Below are positions 8,805-19,661 of a DNA stretch of 64,000 nt, one piece after another. The stretch lies in the NCBI RefSeq assembly GCF_022768985.1, contig NZ_JALEKL010000001.1, positions 62,001-126,000 of the forward strand, written 5' to 3'. The translations under genes were made by a program, and so were the position numbers. Within the stretch, counting starts at the first letter, position 1. The number at the start of each line of letters is the position of its first letter. The notes under the pieces are model-generated. The model saw only the letters and a program-made list of their open reading frames with translations, was not told the DNA's origin and made no database searches. Origin of the DNA: Methanosphaera sp. (lineage in GTDB: Archaea > Methanobacteriota > Methanobacteria > Methanobacteriales > Methanobacteriaceae).

Positions 8805-10014
8805 AACCAATAAGCCTCCATCTTGCCCCTACACGACGACTTAATGCAACACGTTGACCTTCTTCTGCACATACAGGAAGTCTTAGTTGTACATCAACCA
8901 TGTTTTTTCTTGCACTACTTACAAGTCCAACAGTTGTGGTTGTACCAATGTTTATCATTAAGTTTTCAGATGATCTTATAGGTTCAACATCTGTTTCATT
9001 TCTTGTACCAACAACACGATCAAGGAGGAATGTTTCCATAGTAAATTCCATGATTGTATCTGGTAATGTTCCAGGTTTTCCTGCTATAGATCCTGAAAGT
9101 GAATCTGCCTTTGTAAGTGATGGGTCAAGTTGTAATGCTACACCAATTAATCCTCCAGGTTGAACTTCATCAACAAAGTTATCAGCAGCTTCAAGACCTG
9201 TGATTGTTGATGTTAAACTCTTCCATTCAGATTTACCTTTGTGTTTAACCTGAATACCTGGTTTAATTTCGATTTCATCTCCAACTTTAAGTTTTCCCTG
9301 TACAAGAGATCCTCCAATAATACCACCATTAATTTTTTTAGGTGTTGTTCCAGGTTTGTTAATATCAAATGATCTTGCAATGTAAAGTTTTGGATCTTTA
9401 CTTAGTGATCTTTCAGGTGTTTTTATGTATTGCTGTATTGTTTCAATAAGAATATCAATATTTGCACCTTGTTGAGCTGATATAGGTATGATTGGTACAC
9501 CATCAGCACATGTTCCTTTTACAAACTCCTTAATTTCATGGTAGTTTTCTATTGCTTTTTCCTTAGTTACAGTATCAACCTTGTTTTGGACAACAATAAC
9601 ATTTTTTACACCAATAACATCTAAAGCCATTAGGTGCTCTTTTGTCTGTGGCTGTGGACATGGTTCATTTGCTCCTATTACAAGGATTGCACCATCCATA
9701 ATTGCAGCACCAGAGAGCATTGTAGCCATAAGTGTTTCGTGTCCTGGTGAATCAACAAATGATACTTTTCTAAGTACTTCTGTTTCAGAACCACATACTT
9801 CACAAGTTTCTTTTGTAGTGTAACATTGCGGTGCTTCACATTCAGGACATTGTCTGAATGTAATATCAGCATAACCAAGTCTTATTGAAATTCCTCTTTT
9901 AGCTTCTTCACTATGTGTGTCTGTCCAAATTCCAGATAAAGCTTTAGTTAATGTTGTTTTACCATGATCAACGTGACCTACTAATCCAATGTTAATTTCG
10001 GATTGTACTTTCAT
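8785..10014 (-). CDS. eif2g: translation initiation factor aIF2 gamma subunit
   Basis: 409 residues, a GTPase of the heterotrimeric aIF2 that brings Met-tRNAi to the small subunit. The G1 P-loop GHVDHGKT is at 13-20, a zinc knuckle with Cys 56, 59, 71 and 74 follows, DSPGHE is at 88-93 and QNKVD near 144. The C-terminal EF-Tu-like barrels end in [12 protein letters not shown]. The start ATG at 10014 has GGAGG upstream. It follows rps6e, and its end overlaps the PIN gene. Confidence 0.97.
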   Translation of the reverse strand: MKVQSEINIGLVGHVDHGKTTLTKALSGIWTDTHSEEAKRGISIRLGYADITFRQCPECEAPQCYTTKETCEVCGSETEVLRKVSFVDSPGHETLMATMLSGAAIMDGAILVIGANEPCPQPQTKEHLMALDVIGVKNVIVVQNKVDTVTKEKAIENYHEIKEFVKGTCADGVPIIPISAQQGANIDILIETIQQYIKTPERSLSKDPKLYIARSFDINKPGTTPKKINGGIIGGSLVQGKLKVGDEIEIKPGIQVKHKGKSEWKSLTSTITGLEAADNFVDEVQPGGLIGVALQLDPSLTKADSLSGSIAGKPGTLPDTIMEFTMETFLLDRVVGTRNETDVEPIRSSENLMINIGTTTTVGLVSSARKNMVDVQLRLPVCAEEGQRVALSRRVGARWRLIGYGIIKI

Positions 10015-10091
10015 AAGTTACACCTCCAATTAATTAAATATAAAAATCCAAGCTCATAACTATTATTAGTTAGAGAGTTGAAATTTCATAT

Positions 10092-10484
10092 TTATTCTTC
10101 TTGTTCTTCTTCAGGTTCTGCAAAGATTTCAGTTAAGGTTTGTTCTCCTCTTTGTGAAACTTTAACATTTATTTGGGATATATCATCAGCAATTGTGTTT
10201 CCACGTACTGTTTTTCTTCTTCTTAATCCTTTTTTGGTAGGTTTAAATCCTGTTCCACCGCTTACGAGACTTTTGAATCTTCTTGTTCCGTCAACGTCTG
10301 CTTTCATTGGGAAACCGTTTTTGTCACTACCACCTGTAATTTCTAATTTGTAACCTTTAAGACCGAGAATTCCACCGTTGAATTCATCTCCGATTTTAAG
10401 ACCGTTTACAACTTTTGCGTCGTTTCCTTCAAGTTCTAATTGGTAAGTTACATCTTCATCTGATACTACTACTTTGTATACCAT
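10092..10484 (-). CDS. rps6e: 30S ribosomal protein S6e
   Basis: 130 residues starting MVYKVVVSDEDVTYQLELEG. The core GFPMKADVDG and the basic KKGLRRRKTVRGNTI are diagnostic of S6e. As in other archaea the long eukaryotic phosphorylated tail is absent; the C-terminus is a short acidic EPEEEQEE. It lies between infB and eif2g, separated from infB by about 110 bases of A+T-rich sequence that may contain a promoter. The ATG follows an AAGGAGA ribosome binding site. Confidence 0.96.
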   Translation of the reverse strand: MVYKVVVSDEDVTYQLELEGNDAKVVNGLKIGDEFNGGILGLKGYKLEITGGSDKNGFPMKADVDGTRRFKSLVSGGTGFKPTKKGLRRRKTVRGNTIADDISQINVKVSQRGEQTLTEIFAEPEEEQEE

Positions 10485-10598
10485 TATATGTCTCCTTATA
10501 ATCTTTTTTTGGTTTTAAGTAAAATTTTTTTTAGAGTAGTTTTTCTACTTAAAATAAAACTACTATAATTTTTGGTTATTGTATAAAACTTTTTTTAT

Positions 10599-12443
10599 CT
10601 ATTCAAAAAAGTCTTCATATTCATCTTCATCTAAAGTATCAAGTTCACTCCAATCAGTGTTAATACTTCCCCAGTTAGGATCTTCTGATTGTTGTTTGAT
10701 TTCTTTAAGTTCATCCATTGTATGAATTTCATCATCTAGAAGTTTTGATTTAAATTCATCTTCTATAGCAAAGAAGTTCTGCTCTGACATGTCAACATAC
10801 AATACATCGCCTTCTTCGAAGTCTTTTTCAAATACAGCATCTTTTATTGCCATAGCAACTTGTGATCCTCTTGATGCTTTTGAAAGATTTTCTCCATTAT
10901 CTTCCATACTTTCAACAGAACCTACAACAACACCTTTATCATTTATAAGATCTACACCTGTTTGTATAATTCCTGACATAATTTCAACACCAGCAATTGC
11001 AGGTTTACTGTGCCTAAATACAAGCTTTGGTATGATTCTTATCTTGGAAGGTCTGATAATTGATGCTAATTTCTTCTCTTTTTGACGTTCTTTAGCAGTA
11101 TTTACCCATTCAAGGTAGTCTTCAGTTAACTGATAAATTACCTTATCTTGGAATACCTTAATTTCTTGATTATTAAGTTCTTCTTCTGCTGATGGTAGAA
11201 TACTTACATTAAATCCTACAACTACTCCATATTTCTTATCTTCTTCATACATTATTGATGCATTAATTATATCACGACGTGATATATCACCAATTTCTGC
11301 AGATTTAATAGGAATATCTTTTGCATCAAGGATATTAACAAGTGCTTCTAAAGAACCAAGAGTATCTGCTTTAACAATAATACCAACATCATTTGTTTGA
11401 ATACGTATGTTATCAACTTCAGAGAGCAATTCATCTTCTACTTTATCATCATCTACGTTTGCAACTTTTAGTGGAGAACCAGATACTACATCATCAACAT
11501 GGGGTGCTACAATTTTCACACCTGCTGCTGCTACAATTTCATCTGTTTTTTCAAACATTGTCTTTGATTCTCTGATTTCCTCAAGAGGCTTAGGTTTTAG
11601 CAGTGATCTTATCTTTGTAGATATTGCACGATTATCTTTTGTTAACATCATAATACGATCATTTTTATTTAAAAGACCATCGTATATGATAGTATCAATA
11701 GTTAATCCTAGACCTTTTTCTTCTTTAATTTCAAGTACTGTTCCTGCAGCAGGAGCATCTTCACTAATTTGAAGCTGTTCTCTAAGATATTGATATGCAA
11801 GTCCTAGAAGCATAGTTAAAAGTTCTGTTAAACCTTCACCAGTATATGCACTAATTGGAACTATAGTAATTTGACTTGCAAAGTTACTTACTCTATCAAA
11901 TCTTTCAGATTCAAAACCTTCCTGGTGGAGGGTTCCAACAATTTCATAGAGTTTCTGGTCTAGTTCAAATATTACGTCACTATCCTGGTTTTTCATACTT
12001 TCTGTGAAAGACTTAGTATTTGTAGACTTCCACCTAGGTATTTTATCAATCTTGTTTGCTGCTACAACAAACGGTGTTTTTGATGATTTAAGAATATTTA
12101 AAGCTTCATATGTTTGAGGCTTAAATCCTTCAGTAACATCTAATATAAGAATAGCTAAATCTGCTAGTGATCCACCACGTTTACGTAGTGTTGTAAAAGC
12201 TTCATGTCCTGGTGTATCTATAAAAAATAGACCTGGTATATTTTCTGTAACATTCATCTTTTCAAGGTATTGACCACAAATTGATGAAATAACTTCCATT
12301 GGAATTTCTGTTGCACCAATATGCTGTGTTATACCACCTGCTTCTTTTGCTGCAATAGTACTACCTCTGATATGATCAAGAAGAGTAGTTTTTCCATGGT
12401 CTACATGACCTAAAACAGATACAATAGGTGATCTAGTCTTCAT
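10599..12443 (-). CDS. infB: translation initiation factor aIF5B (IF2 homologue)
   Basis: 614 residues, normal for archaeal aIF5B, a ribosome-dependent GTPase promoting subunit joining. [10 protein letters not shown] is at 12-21, [10 protein letters not shown] is the switch I region, DTPGHEAF is at about 75 and AANKIDKIP near 129. Barrels and the linking helix follow, with the conserved [13 protein letters not shown] in the C-terminal half. No intein interrupts the P-loop. The acidic tail [10 protein letters not shown] is typical. Upstream is a 478-base gap, so it probably has its own promoter within the cluster. Confidence 0.97.
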   Translation of the reverse strand: MKTRSPIVSVLGHVDHGKTTLLDHIRGSTIAAKEAGGITQHIGATEIPMEVISSICGQYLEKMNVTENIPGLFFIDTPGHEAFTTLRKRGGSLADLAILILDVTEGFKPQTYEALNILKSSKTPFVVAANKIDKIPRWKSTNTKSFTESMKNQDSDVIFELDQKLYEIVGTLHQEGFESERFDRVSNFASQITIVPISAYTGEGLTELLTMLLGLAYQYLREQLQISEDAPAAGTVLEIKEEKGLGLTIDTIIYDGLLNKNDRIMMLTKDNRAISTKIRSLLKPKPLEEIRESKTMFEKTDEIVAAAGVKIVAPHVDDVVSGSPLKVANVDDDKVEDELLSEVDNIRIQTNDVGIIVKADTLGSLEALVNILDAKDIPIKSAEIGDISRRDIINASIMYEEDKKYGVVVGFNVSILPSAEEELNNQEIKVFQDKVIYQLTEDYLEWVNTAKERQKEKKLASIIRPSKIRIIPKLVFRHSKPAIAGVEIMSGIIQTGVDLINDKGVVVGSVESMEDNGENLSKASRGSQVAMAIKDAVFEKDFEEGDVLYVDMSEQNFFAIEDEFKSKLLDDEIHTMDELKEIKQQSEDPNWGSINTDWSELDTLDEDEYEDFFE

Positions 12444-12921
12444 TTTTCTTATCTCCTATAAAAAAACATGTCCTTTATAAACTTAGTTATGAATTCATCT
12501 TATCTAAAATCTTAGAATAATATTCAAATCATAAAATATACCTATTATCTAGATGTATTATGTTGAATTTTACTAAAAAATATTTAATTTTCAATACTTT
12601 TTTTTATAAAATATTCTTTATTTCAAATAAAAAAATATTCTCTGAAAATACTTTTACTATTATTATTTCTATAAAATGTAGAATCTTGTCCAATTCTAAA
12701 TTTCAAGCATATTAAATTATTAAGTCTAAAAGTTTTTACCAATAAAAAGAAATGTTAAGATATTATTTTTTTTACGCGTAAATTAAAATAAAATTTGGAT
12801 TTTGAAGTTTTATTGGACTAAAACTTATATTTTATTTAATATCCTATCATTTATCATCTACATTGATAAACTAATAATAGCAAAAAAGAGCAAATAAAAG
12901 AAAAAATTTCTTAAATGGCTC
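12444..12921. other. A+T-rich gap upstream of infB
   Basis: About 478 bases between infB and ndk, both on the minus strand. It is made of A/T runs with one short G+C island (TTTACGCGTAAA, a palindrome at 12770-12781). It should contain a terminator for ndk and a promoter for infB. No open frame with a ribosome binding site or RNA fold was recognised. Confidence 0.5.
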
Positions 12922-13374
12922 TTATTCATATATTATATCTTCATCAGGTAATTCATAATCACAGAATTCTGATTCATCGAAGAATAAATTAATTTCTCTT
13001 TCTGCTGATGCTTCGGAATCTGAAGCGTGTATTACGTTACGTCCTAAGTCGATTGCATAATCTCCACGGATTGTACCAACATCTGCTTCTTTTGGATTGG
13101 TTGCACCAACCATTTTTCTTACCATACTTATTACATCATCGCCTTCTAATACCATTGCAAATACTGGTCCACTTGTGATGTATGATATTAAATCACCAAA
13201 GAATGGTTTGTCACTGTGTTCACCATAGTGTGTTTTTGCAAGATCATCAGAAATCATGAGAGTTTTAGCTGCTACTATTTTAATACCACGTTTTTCAAAT
13301 CTAGCTAAGATTTCTCCAGTTAATCTTCTTTTAACTGCATCAGGTTTTAACATGGTAAAAGTTCTTTGTCTCAT
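12922..13374 (-). CDS. ndk: nucleoside diphosphate kinase
   Basis: 150 residues, usual length. It transfers a phosphate between nucleoside triphosphates and diphosphates through a phosphohistidine. The active-site motif NVIHASDS places the catalytic His at 116; [12 protein letters not shown] at the N-terminus and [12 protein letters not shown] near 86-97 are further signatures. Its ATG overlaps the rpl24e stop in an ATGA junction (13371-13374), which indicates translational coupling. The C-terminal DEDIIYE is acidic. Confidence 0.97.
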   Translation of the reverse strand: MRQRTFTMLKPDAVKRRLTGEILARFEKRGIKIVAAKTLMISDDLAKTHYGEHSDKPFFGDLISYITSGPVFAMVLEGDDVISMVRKMVGATNPKEADVGTIRGDYAIDLGRNVIHASDSEASAEREINLFFDESEFCDYELPDEDIIYE

Positions 13375-13529
13375 TGTTTAACCCACTTAACTTTTCTTGG
13401 AACTCTTCCAAGTTTATTGTTTTTTTCACATTTGCTGCTGCAGAAGAAAGAAATTGAACCATCTTTACGTACAAACATTTTTCCTGTACCTTCTGGCATT
13501 TCTTTTCCACAAAATGAACAATTTCTCAT
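13371..13529 (-). CDS. rpl24e: 50S ribosomal protein L24e
   Basis: 52 residues, [16 protein letters not shown] to RKVKWVKQ. A treble-clef zinc site is formed by C4, C7, C30 and C34 (FFCSSKC). The ATG at 13529 has GGAGTTTGAAT upstream. The stop overlaps the ndk start by 4 nt, and rps28e lies about 80 bases upstream, the standard archaeal order L7Ae-S28e-L24e-Ndk. Confidence 0.95.
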   Translation of the reverse strand: MRNCSFCGKEMPEGTGKMFVRKDGSISFFCSSKCEKNNKLGRVPRKVKWVKQ

Positions 13530-13609
13530 ATTCAAACTCCTTTATTAAATAATTGTTGTATGAATATTCACAATTACAATAAAAAAATAATAAAAATCAT
13601 AAACTCAAT

Positions 13610-13816
13610 CTAAGGAGTTCTGATTTCTTTAGCTTCTCTTATTGTATCTAGTAACATTAAAATGTCGCCTTCTTTAATAGCACCCATAACGTTTCTAGTG
13701 AGTATTCGTCCTTTATCTCTTCCATCAAGTATTCTGCATTTTACTTGCATTACTTCTCCAGTCATTCCTGTTCTTTTTAAAACTTCAATAACTTCTGCTG
13801 GAGTACCGTCTTCCAT
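13610..13816 (-). CDS. rps28e: 30S ribosomal protein S28e
   Basis: 68 residues. The diagnostic stretch [21 protein letters not shown] forms the OB fold of S28e, followed by [14 protein letters not shown], and the protein ends REAKEIRTP. The ATG at 13816 follows AAGGTGATTAT, a strong GGTGAT ribosome binding site. It is separated from rpl7ae by about 190 A+T-rich bases. Confidence 0.95.
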   Translation of the reverse strand: MEDGTPAEVIEVLKRTGMTGEVMQVKCRILDGRDKGRILTRNVMGAIKEGDILMLLDTIREAKEIRTP

Positions 13817-14008
13817 ATAATCACCTTATATTGTTTTGATTGGGTTGTTTTAATTTAAAAAATATAATATAAATAAATTCTTATTTTCTAATATAGTGAA
13901 TTATTATCTTAATATAATAATTATATTATTTTAAAAAAAATTTTTAGAATAAAAAAAAATTTTAATTATAAAAATATTTTTGTGTTAAATTATTTCTGCC
14001 AATCTAAA

Positions 14009-14380
14009 TTAGTTTTTGAGTTCTGCGACTTTTTCAACTATTTCGTTAACGAGTTCTTGACCTTCACCAGCATCGATGATACATGCAGATGCTGTGCCCA
14101 CGTTAAGTCCAGCAGCTTCTCCTAATTCATCTTTGGTTGGAAGATATACGTAAGGAATTTCTTTTTCTTCTGCAAGGATAGGTAAGTGTGCAACGATTTC
14201 AGCTGGTTCGATGTCTTCTGCGATAACAGCTAAAGCAACATTGTTTCTTTCAATGTTTTTTGTTACTTCGTTTGTTCCTTTTCCTATTTTTCCTGTATCT
14301 CTTGCTACTTCTAAAGCTTCGTAAACTTTATCAGCTATTTCTTTTGGTACTTCAAATTTTACATATACTGAATTTGCCAT
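14009..14380 (-). CDS. rpl7ae: 50S ribosomal protein L7Ae (also C/D and H/ACA RNP protein)
   Basis: 123 residues. The kink-turn binding core [25 protein letters not shown] spans about 36-60 and the [14 protein letters not shown] motif about 88-101. In archaea this protein binds k-turns in the ribosome, in box C/D and H/ACA guide RNPs and in RNase P. It is the first gene of the minus-strand cluster, with GGAGG at 14388-14392 and a TATA-like box at 14431-14440. Confidence 0.97.
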   Translation of the reverse strand: MANSVYVKFEVPKEIADKVYEALEVARDTGKIGKGTNEVTKNIERNNVALAVIAEDIEPAEIVAHLPILAEEKEIPYVYLPTKDELGEAAGLNVGTASACIIDAGEGQELVNEIVEKVAELKN

Positions 14381-15009
14381 TTAATGTCCTCCATTATCAT
14401 CTGGCTTTTAACCATCCATTACAAGTAAATATTATATATTTCAATTTTTAATGGGAAAGTGAGAATTTTCCATAAAGATTTATGTTATATAATCTTGCTT
14501 GGCTGATTAAATGACCTATTAATAAAATATTTTATATATAATAAAAAATATTCTAATTTAAAACTCCTTAATGAGTGAGATAACTCATTCGCTCACAGTT
14601 TTAAGTATGTTAAAAATTAGTTATTATTTAATTATATATCTTATTTAATATAAAGTTATGTATTTATTCTACATAAATAAAAATTAGAATTACAATAAAA
14701 TTTACTAGTTTTTTGTAATTTAATATTTATAAAGAAGATTTTTCCTCTTCCATATTATATGTTATATTATAACTCATAAAAAAAAATTAATACTTTTAAA
14801 AATATGAATTTCCTAACTAATGCCTAAATTTTTAGATAAAATAAATTTTTTTTAGTTTTTATATTTATAAACATGAATTGTTAATATAAAAGAGTAACTA
14901 CAAACATTAATATTAATATATAAGAAAATAAAATTCAATCTATTTATTCTATTATGGATATAAAATGAAAATTAATCCTAAAAATAAATAAGGGTGGTGA
15001 AGTAATACC
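14381..15009. other. divergent A+T-rich gap with nested inverted repeats
   Basis: About 630 bases separating the minus-strand ribosomal cluster from the plus-strand genes that begin at 15010. Besides the rpl7ae promoter it holds a compact inverted repeat: AATGAGT at 14570-14576 pairs with ACTCATT at 14583-14589, and GTGAG at 14575-14579 pairs with CTCAC at 14592-14596. The rest is A/T runs. Because orc1/cdc6 lies about 1 kb further on, this gap is a candidate for replication-origin sequence, but I recognise no ORB element. Confidence 0.45.
14388..14440 (-). promoter_or_regulatory. promoter and ribosome binding site of the rpl7ae cluster
   Basis: Reading the minus strand, the A+T box AATATATAAT (14440-14431) is followed about 38 nt later by GGAGG (14392-14388) and then the rpl7ae ATG at 14380. 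That spacing suits an archaeal box A with initiation near 14410 and a leader of about 30 nt. Confidence 0.5.
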
Positions 15010-15846
15010 TTGAATGCCTATATTGAAATTCTAAGACCAGGCAATGCTTTCATGGCAGTAGTTGCAGTAATACTAATGGCAATTATTGACAAACAATTTA
15101 CAGCAAATGTATTAATAGGCTGTATACTAGTATTTATTGCAACAGGTGCAGGAAATGTAATAAATGACTACTTTGACTTTGAAATTGATAAGATAAACAG
15201 GCCAGATAGGGCAATACCATCAGGTCGTATAAAAAGAGAACATGCACTATATTATAGTATAATACTTTTTATAATCTCAATCATTCTATCATTTACAATA
15301 TCTACTGAAATTGTAGCAGTTGTAGTAATATGTGATATATTAATGATACTATATGCATATGATTTTAAAAAACGTATACTAATTGGTAATATAACAGTTG
15401 CACTACTTACTGCTATTACATTTATATATGCAGGAGTAATAGTTTCTGATGTAAATCTAGGATTTTATCTTGCAGTATTTGCATTTATCATGACATTATC
15501 TCGTGAAATAATAAAAGATACAGAAGATATAATAGGAGATCGTCAAGCTGGTGCAAATACATTTCCAATAAAATATGGACAAAAAAGTGCAGTAATAGTT
15601 GCTGTAATTTTAAATATAATTGCATGTATACTAACACCATTTCTATATACAACAGGAGTATTTGACATAGACTACCTTGTTGTTGTAGTATTTGCTGATA
15701 TTCTATTTTTAATATCAGCTAAAATGGCACTAAGTGATTATTCAAAAGAAAATCTTCATAAAGTTTCAAGTTACATGAAAATAGCAATGTTCATATCATT
15801 TATATCATTTATGCTTGGAAGCTGGATAAATATAATACCAGTATAG
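15010..15846 (+). CDS. UbiA-family prenyltransferase, likely digeranylgeranylglyceryl phosphate synthase
   Basis: 278 residues with eight or nine membrane helices. The first Asp-rich motif NDYFDFEIDKINRPDRAIPSG is near 51-71 and the second, REIIKDTEDIIGDRQAGA, near 165-182. Both bind the Mg-diphosphate of the prenyl donor. In archaea this subfamily adds the second geranylgeranyl chain to geranylgeranylglyceryl phosphate, making the core diether lipid. It starts at TTG behind GGTGGTGA. It is the first gene of the plus-strand block. Other UbiA functions are possible, but IKDTEDIIGDRQ is characteristic of the lipid enzyme. Confidence 0.85.
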   Translation: MNAYIEILRPGNAFMAVVAVILMAIIDKQFTANVLIGCILVFIATGAGNVINDYFDFEIDKINRPDRAIPSGRIKREHALYYSIILFIISIILSFTISTEIVAVVVICDILMILYAYDFKKRILIGNITVALLTAITFIYAGVIVSDVNLGFYLAVFAFIMTLSREIIKDTEDIIGDRQAGANTFPIKYGQKSAVIVAVILNIIACILTPFLYTTGVFDIDYLVVVVFADILFLISAKMALSDYSKENLHKVSSYMKIAMFISFISFMLGSWINIIPV

Positions 15847-16032
15847 AAACATTACAAAAAAAATATCTCCCCCTCCCCAATTATTTAATATTTTTTTTTA
15901 AAACTAATTTTTATCTGTGGATTTTACCCTCCTTTTATTTCATAATATTAGATAAATGTTAATTAAAAATGAGAATCTTAATTAATTATTAACTATTATA
16001 TTAAATACAAAAAATAAGAGGTGGATGAGAAT

Positions 16033-17181
16033 ATGAATCAAGATAATATAAATGACATACTACTATATGATGAAACAGTATTTAAGGATGTAACAGTGTT
16101 TAATCCTGACTATATACCAGAAAATTTCAAGCTTCGTGATGGACAAATTCGTGAAATGGCACTCTCCATACGACTTCTACTTCAAGGAGGAAAAGCAATA
16201 AATAACCTTATACTTGGACCTCCTGCAACAGGAAAGACAACAGCAGTAAAGAAGTTATTTGAAAGTGTAGAATATAACTATTCAAATAAAATAGTATGTA
16301 TACATATAAATTCACAGCTTCATTCTACAAAGTTTGACATATTCTCACAAATATATAAGAAAGTCTTTGGACACACACCACCTGAAACTGGAGTTCCATT
16401 TGCACGAATATATAACAGTATAATGAATGAATTATCACAAAAAAACATGGCACTTATTGTAGCACTTGATGATATAAATCACCTATTTTCAAAAAATGTG
16501 ATAAGTGAGGTATTCTATGATATACTACGTGCATATGAATCATATCCAAATGTAAAAACAGCCATCTTTGCAATACTATCAGATGTTGAATTCAGACACG
16601 TACTTGATAAAAATGTAGGATCAATATTTAATGCAAATGAAATACATTTTAGCCCCTATACATACGATGAAATGTCAATGATTCTTAAAGAACGAATAAA
16701 GCTAGGTTTCTATCCAACAGTAATAAGTGATGAATTAGTTGATGAAATAATAGATTATACATATAGTAGTGGAGATCTACGTCTTGGAATTGACTTACTT
16801 TGTATGAGTGGAAACAATGCAGAAATCAGGGCATCAAAAACAATAACAGATGATGATGTTACAAAGGCAATAAATTCAGCAGATAGTATGTCAATTGAAT
16901 ATGTACTGGAAAATCTTTCACAACAAGAAGCAAGTATGCTTTACTTTATAAGTTCACTTAAAGATAAAAATATAACATCAGGAAAATTATATGAAAAATA
17001 TAATCGTAAAAATAAGATAAGCTATGCAACATACAATCGAATAATAAATAAACTAGAATTTCTACGATTAATAGATACTACATATACAGGACTTGGACAG
17101 AAGGGAAACTCAAGATATGTAGCATTAAGATTTGACAAAGAAATAATAAACAAACAACTAGAAGATAAGATAAATAATTAA
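16033..17181 (+). CDS. cdc6: Orc1/Cdc6-type replication initiator
   Basis: 382 residues from the ATG at 16033. An in-frame GTG at 16021 is part of the GAGGTGGAT ribosome binding site, so I do not use it. AAA+ domain: Walker A GPPATGKTTA at 62-71, Walker B IVALDDINHLF near 137, sensor 1 ILSDVEF, and a DLRLGIDLL segment near 250 matching sensor 2 (DxRxxxDLL). A C-terminal winged helix follows from about 290 (TYNRIINKLEFLRLI). It recognises origin DNA and loads MCM. In archaea such genes often lie beside an origin; the nearby gaps at 14.4-15 kb and 15.85-16.03 kb are A+T-rich, but no origin repeats were recognised. Confidence 0.93.
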   Translation: MNQDNINDILLYDETVFKDVTVFNPDYIPENFKLRDGQIREMALSIRLLLQGGKAINNLILGPPATGKTTAVKKLFESVEYNYSNKIVCIHINSQLHSTKFDIFSQIYKKVFGHTPPETGVPFARIYNSIMNELSQKNMALIVALDDINHLFSKNVISEVFYDILRAYESYPNVKTAIFAILSDVEFRHVLDKNVGSIFNANEIHFSPYTYDEMSMILKERIKLGFYPTVISDELVDEIIDYTYSSGDLRLGIDLLCMSGNNAEIRASKTITDDDVTKAINSADSMSIEYVLENLSQQEASMLYFISSLKDKNITSGKLYEKYNRKNKISYATYNRIINKLEFLRLIDTTYTGLGQKGNSRYVALRFDKEIINKQLEDKINN

Positions 17182-17285
17182 ATTAACAAGCACATATTTA
17201 ATTTAAATACAATGTTTTATTATATTCACCACCCTCAATTAATATTCTTTCTTTTAAAACTTTTTTTTTATAATATATTAAATAT

Positions 17286-17435
17286 ATGAAACTATTAAAA
17301 ATACTAAATACTATGATATCAACCATAATTCTATTACTACTATGTATTATCACATGGATTGTTATATTCATATTTTTCAATGATTCATATCTTAAGTTAT
17401 ATACAAAAAGAGATAACGATGATGATGAAAAATAA
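17286..17435 (+). CDS. small single-span membrane protein, unknown
   Basis: 49-codon frame starting MKLLKILNTM. One long hydrophobic segment (about residues 10-31) is followed by a charged tail ending YTKRDNDDDEK and a TAA stop. It lies in the 295-base space between cdc6 and the archease gene, same strand. There is no clear ribosome binding site, though a TATA-like A+T run precedes it. The helix plus acidic tail looks protein-like, but a chance frame cannot be excluded. Confidence 0.4.
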   Translation: MKLLKILNTMISTIILLLLCIITWIVIFIFFNDSYLKLYTKRDNDDDEK

Positions 17436-17476
17436 AAGTTGAATTTAATATTATCAAAAAATAGATATATTTAATT

Positions 17477-17911
17477 ATGAGAAATAATTTTAAATACTTT
17501 GATACAACAGCAGACATTGGAGTTGAAGTAGAAGCTGATAGTCTAGAAGATGCATTTATAAAATCAGCACAAGCAACATTAAATCTTATAAGTGATTATG
17601 ATAAAATACAACCAAAAATAGAAAAATCACTAACAATAAATGCAGAAGATGAATATGGACTTCTTTATGACTGGGTTACAGAACTACTAATAAATCTAAG
17701 CTGTGATAACTACATGCCAGCAGATTATGATGTTAAAATAACACAAGATCCTGAAACATCACAATACACACTAAAAGCTGACATGTTAGGTGACATCTAT
17801 GACACAACAATATACAACTATAAAACAGAAGTAAAAGCAATAACATACCACCTAATGAAAGTTAACATGGACGATAATAATGTTCATATAAAATTCATAC
17901 TAGATTTATAA
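17477..17911 (+). CDS. archease (RtcB cofactor)
   Basis: 144 residues. YFDTTADIGVEVEADSLEDAF at the N-terminus, LLYDWVTELL near 57 and VKAITYHLM near 117 are archease signatures. The acidic residues of TADIG and the C-terminal D bind the metal that promotes guanylylation of RtcB and allows multiple turnover in tRNA splicing. rtcB begins 261 bases downstream on the same strand, which supports the pairing. The ATG at 17477 has no strong ribosome binding site. Confidence 0.93.
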   Translation: MRNNFKYFDTTADIGVEVEADSLEDAFIKSAQATLNLISDYDKIQPKIEKSLTINAEDEYGLLYDWVTELLINLSCDNYMPADYDVKITQDPETSQYTLKADMLGDIYDTTIYNYKTEVKAITYHLMKVNMDDNNVHIKFILDL

Positions 17912-18172
17912 GAAGATATATTCACCACCACACCACCCCTTTTTTTAATAATATTCTCTTTTTCATAAAAATACTAATTTCTTAGAGATATTTTATAGTG
18001 ATTATTCATAATAAATAATCATAAATTAAAAATATAATTTTAAACATAGATTTATTTATATAATATAATTTGATAAAAAAAAATAGAAAATTTAAATTAA
18101 TTAATAGATTACAAATTATTTAAAAAAAAATTATAATAATAAAAAAATAAATTTTAAGAGGAATGAAAAATA

Positions 18173-19621
18173 ATGGTTTCAAAAGATGACTTAGTAAAAG
18201 TACGTGATTGTGTATATGAAGTTCCATCATCAACAAGAAAAGATATGAGAGCACCAGCAAGATTATATCTAGATGATGAATCAGTAAAAAATATATCAGA
18301 TGGAGCAATAGAACAAGTAGCAAATGTAGCAGCACTTGAAGGAATACAGAAAAGATCAATAGGATTGCCTGATATTCACTTTGGATATGGATTTCCAATA
18401 GGTGGAGTTGCAGCATTTGCATCAAACAATGGAGTTATAAGTCCAGGTGGTGTAGGATTTGATATAAACTGTGGAGTAAGACTTCTTAAAACAAACCTCA
18501 CAAAAGATGACATAAAACCATACATGAAAGATCTAATAGATGAACTCTTCCACATGGTACCATCAGGTCTTGGAAGTAATGGAATAACACATATCAAAGA
18601 AAAACAGGTGGATGATGTACTAATAAACGGTGCAAAATGGGCTATTGAAAATGGATATGGATGGGATGAAGATCTTAAATTTATAGAAGAAAATGGATGT
18701 ATGGAATCAGCAGATCCTGATAAAGTATCAACAAAGGCAAAAAGACGAGCAATACCACAACTAGGATCACTTGGAAGTGGAAATCATTTCCTTGAAATAC
18801 AAGCAGTTGGAGATATCTATGATGAAGAAGTTGCAAAAACCTTCGGACTTCAAAAAGATCAAGTAGTAGTACTTATCCATACAGGATCACGTGGATGTGG
18901 ATACCAGATATGTGCAGATAGCCTACGTGACATGGATAAAATTGCAAAAAAACTACAAATGAATATACCAGACAGACAACTTGCATGTGCACCAATAGAC
19001 TCTGATGAAGGACAAAACTATCTTAAAGCAATGGCAGCAGGTGCAAACTATGCATGGGCAAACAGACAAATGATCCAACACTGGGTACGTGAGTCTTTTG
19101 AAAATGTACTAAAACAAGATGCAGAATCACTAGGACTTAATCTTCTCTATGATGTAGCACATAACATAATTAAAAAAGAAAAACATCAAGTTGGAAAAGT
19201 TGAAAAAACAGTATATGTTCACAGAAAAGGTGCAACAAGAGCATTTGGACCAGGACGTGAGGAAATTCCTGAAGAATATCGTAGTGTAGGACAGCCTGTA
19301 ATAATACCAGGTACAATGGGAACAGCATCATATGTACTTTCAGGTACACAAACTGCAATGGATGAAACATTTGGTTCAACAGCACATGGAGCAGGACGTG
19401 TACTTAGTCGTTCAGGTGCAAAACGTGAATTTACACCAGAGGAAGTTACAAAATCATTAAATGATAAAGGAATACTTATTAAGTCAACATCACAGCCTGT
19501 AATTGCAGAAGAAGCACCAGGTGCATATAAGGATGTTGATGAAGTAGTAAAAGTTGCAGATAAAACAGGTATAAGTAACCTTGTAGCACAACTTAAACCA
19601 CTTGGTGTAATAAAAGGATAG
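18173..19621 (+). CDS. rtcB: RNA-splicing ligase RtcB
   Basis: 482 residues. It joins 2',3'-cyclic phosphate and 5'-OH RNA ends after tRNA intron removal, using GTP. Metal site: [15 protein letters not shown] with Asp97 and Cys100. Also visible are [22 protein letters not shown], and near residue 400 [10 protein letters not shown] with the His that becomes guanylylated. The family often carries an intein at these motifs; none is present here. ATG at 18173 follows GAGGAATGAAAAATA. It lies downstream of its partner archease. Confidence 0.97.
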   Translation: MVSKDDLVKVRDCVYEVPSSTRKDMRAPARLYLDDESVKNISDGAIEQVANVAALEGIQKRSIGLPDIHFGYGFPIGGVAAFASNNGVISPGGVGFDINCGVRLLKTNLTKDDIKPYMKDLIDELFHMVPSGLGSNGITHIKEKQVDDVLINGAKWAIENGYGWDEDLKFIEENGCMESADPDKVSTKAKRRAIPQLGSLGSGNHFLEIQAVGDIYDEEVAKTFGLQKDQVVVLIHTGSRGCGYQICADSLRDMDKIAKKLQMNIPDRQLACAPIDSDEGQNYLKAMAAGANYAWANRQMIQHWVRESFENVLKQDAESLGLNLLYDVAHNIIKKEKHQVGKVEKTVYVHRKGATRAFGPGREEIPEEYRSVGQPVIIPGTMGTASYVLSGTQTAMDETFGSTAHGAGRVLSRSGAKREFTPEEVTKSLNDKGILIKSTSQPVIAEEAPGAYKDVDEVVKVADKTGISNLVAQLKPLGVIKG

Positions 19622-19661
19622 ATTTATAAAAAATTAAAAATTAGGTATGGGTAGGTATAAT

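Noticed and set aside
11407-11772. Open frame of 121 codons on the plus strand inside infB
   Set aside because: It is the complement of a conserved GTPase gene, Ser/Ile-rich, without a ribosome binding site or domain; an artefact of A+T-rich codon choice.
18173-19621. Intein in rtcB
   Set aside because: Archaeal rtcB often carries one, but the length (482) and continuous catalytic motifs show none. infB likewise has an uninterrupted P-loop.
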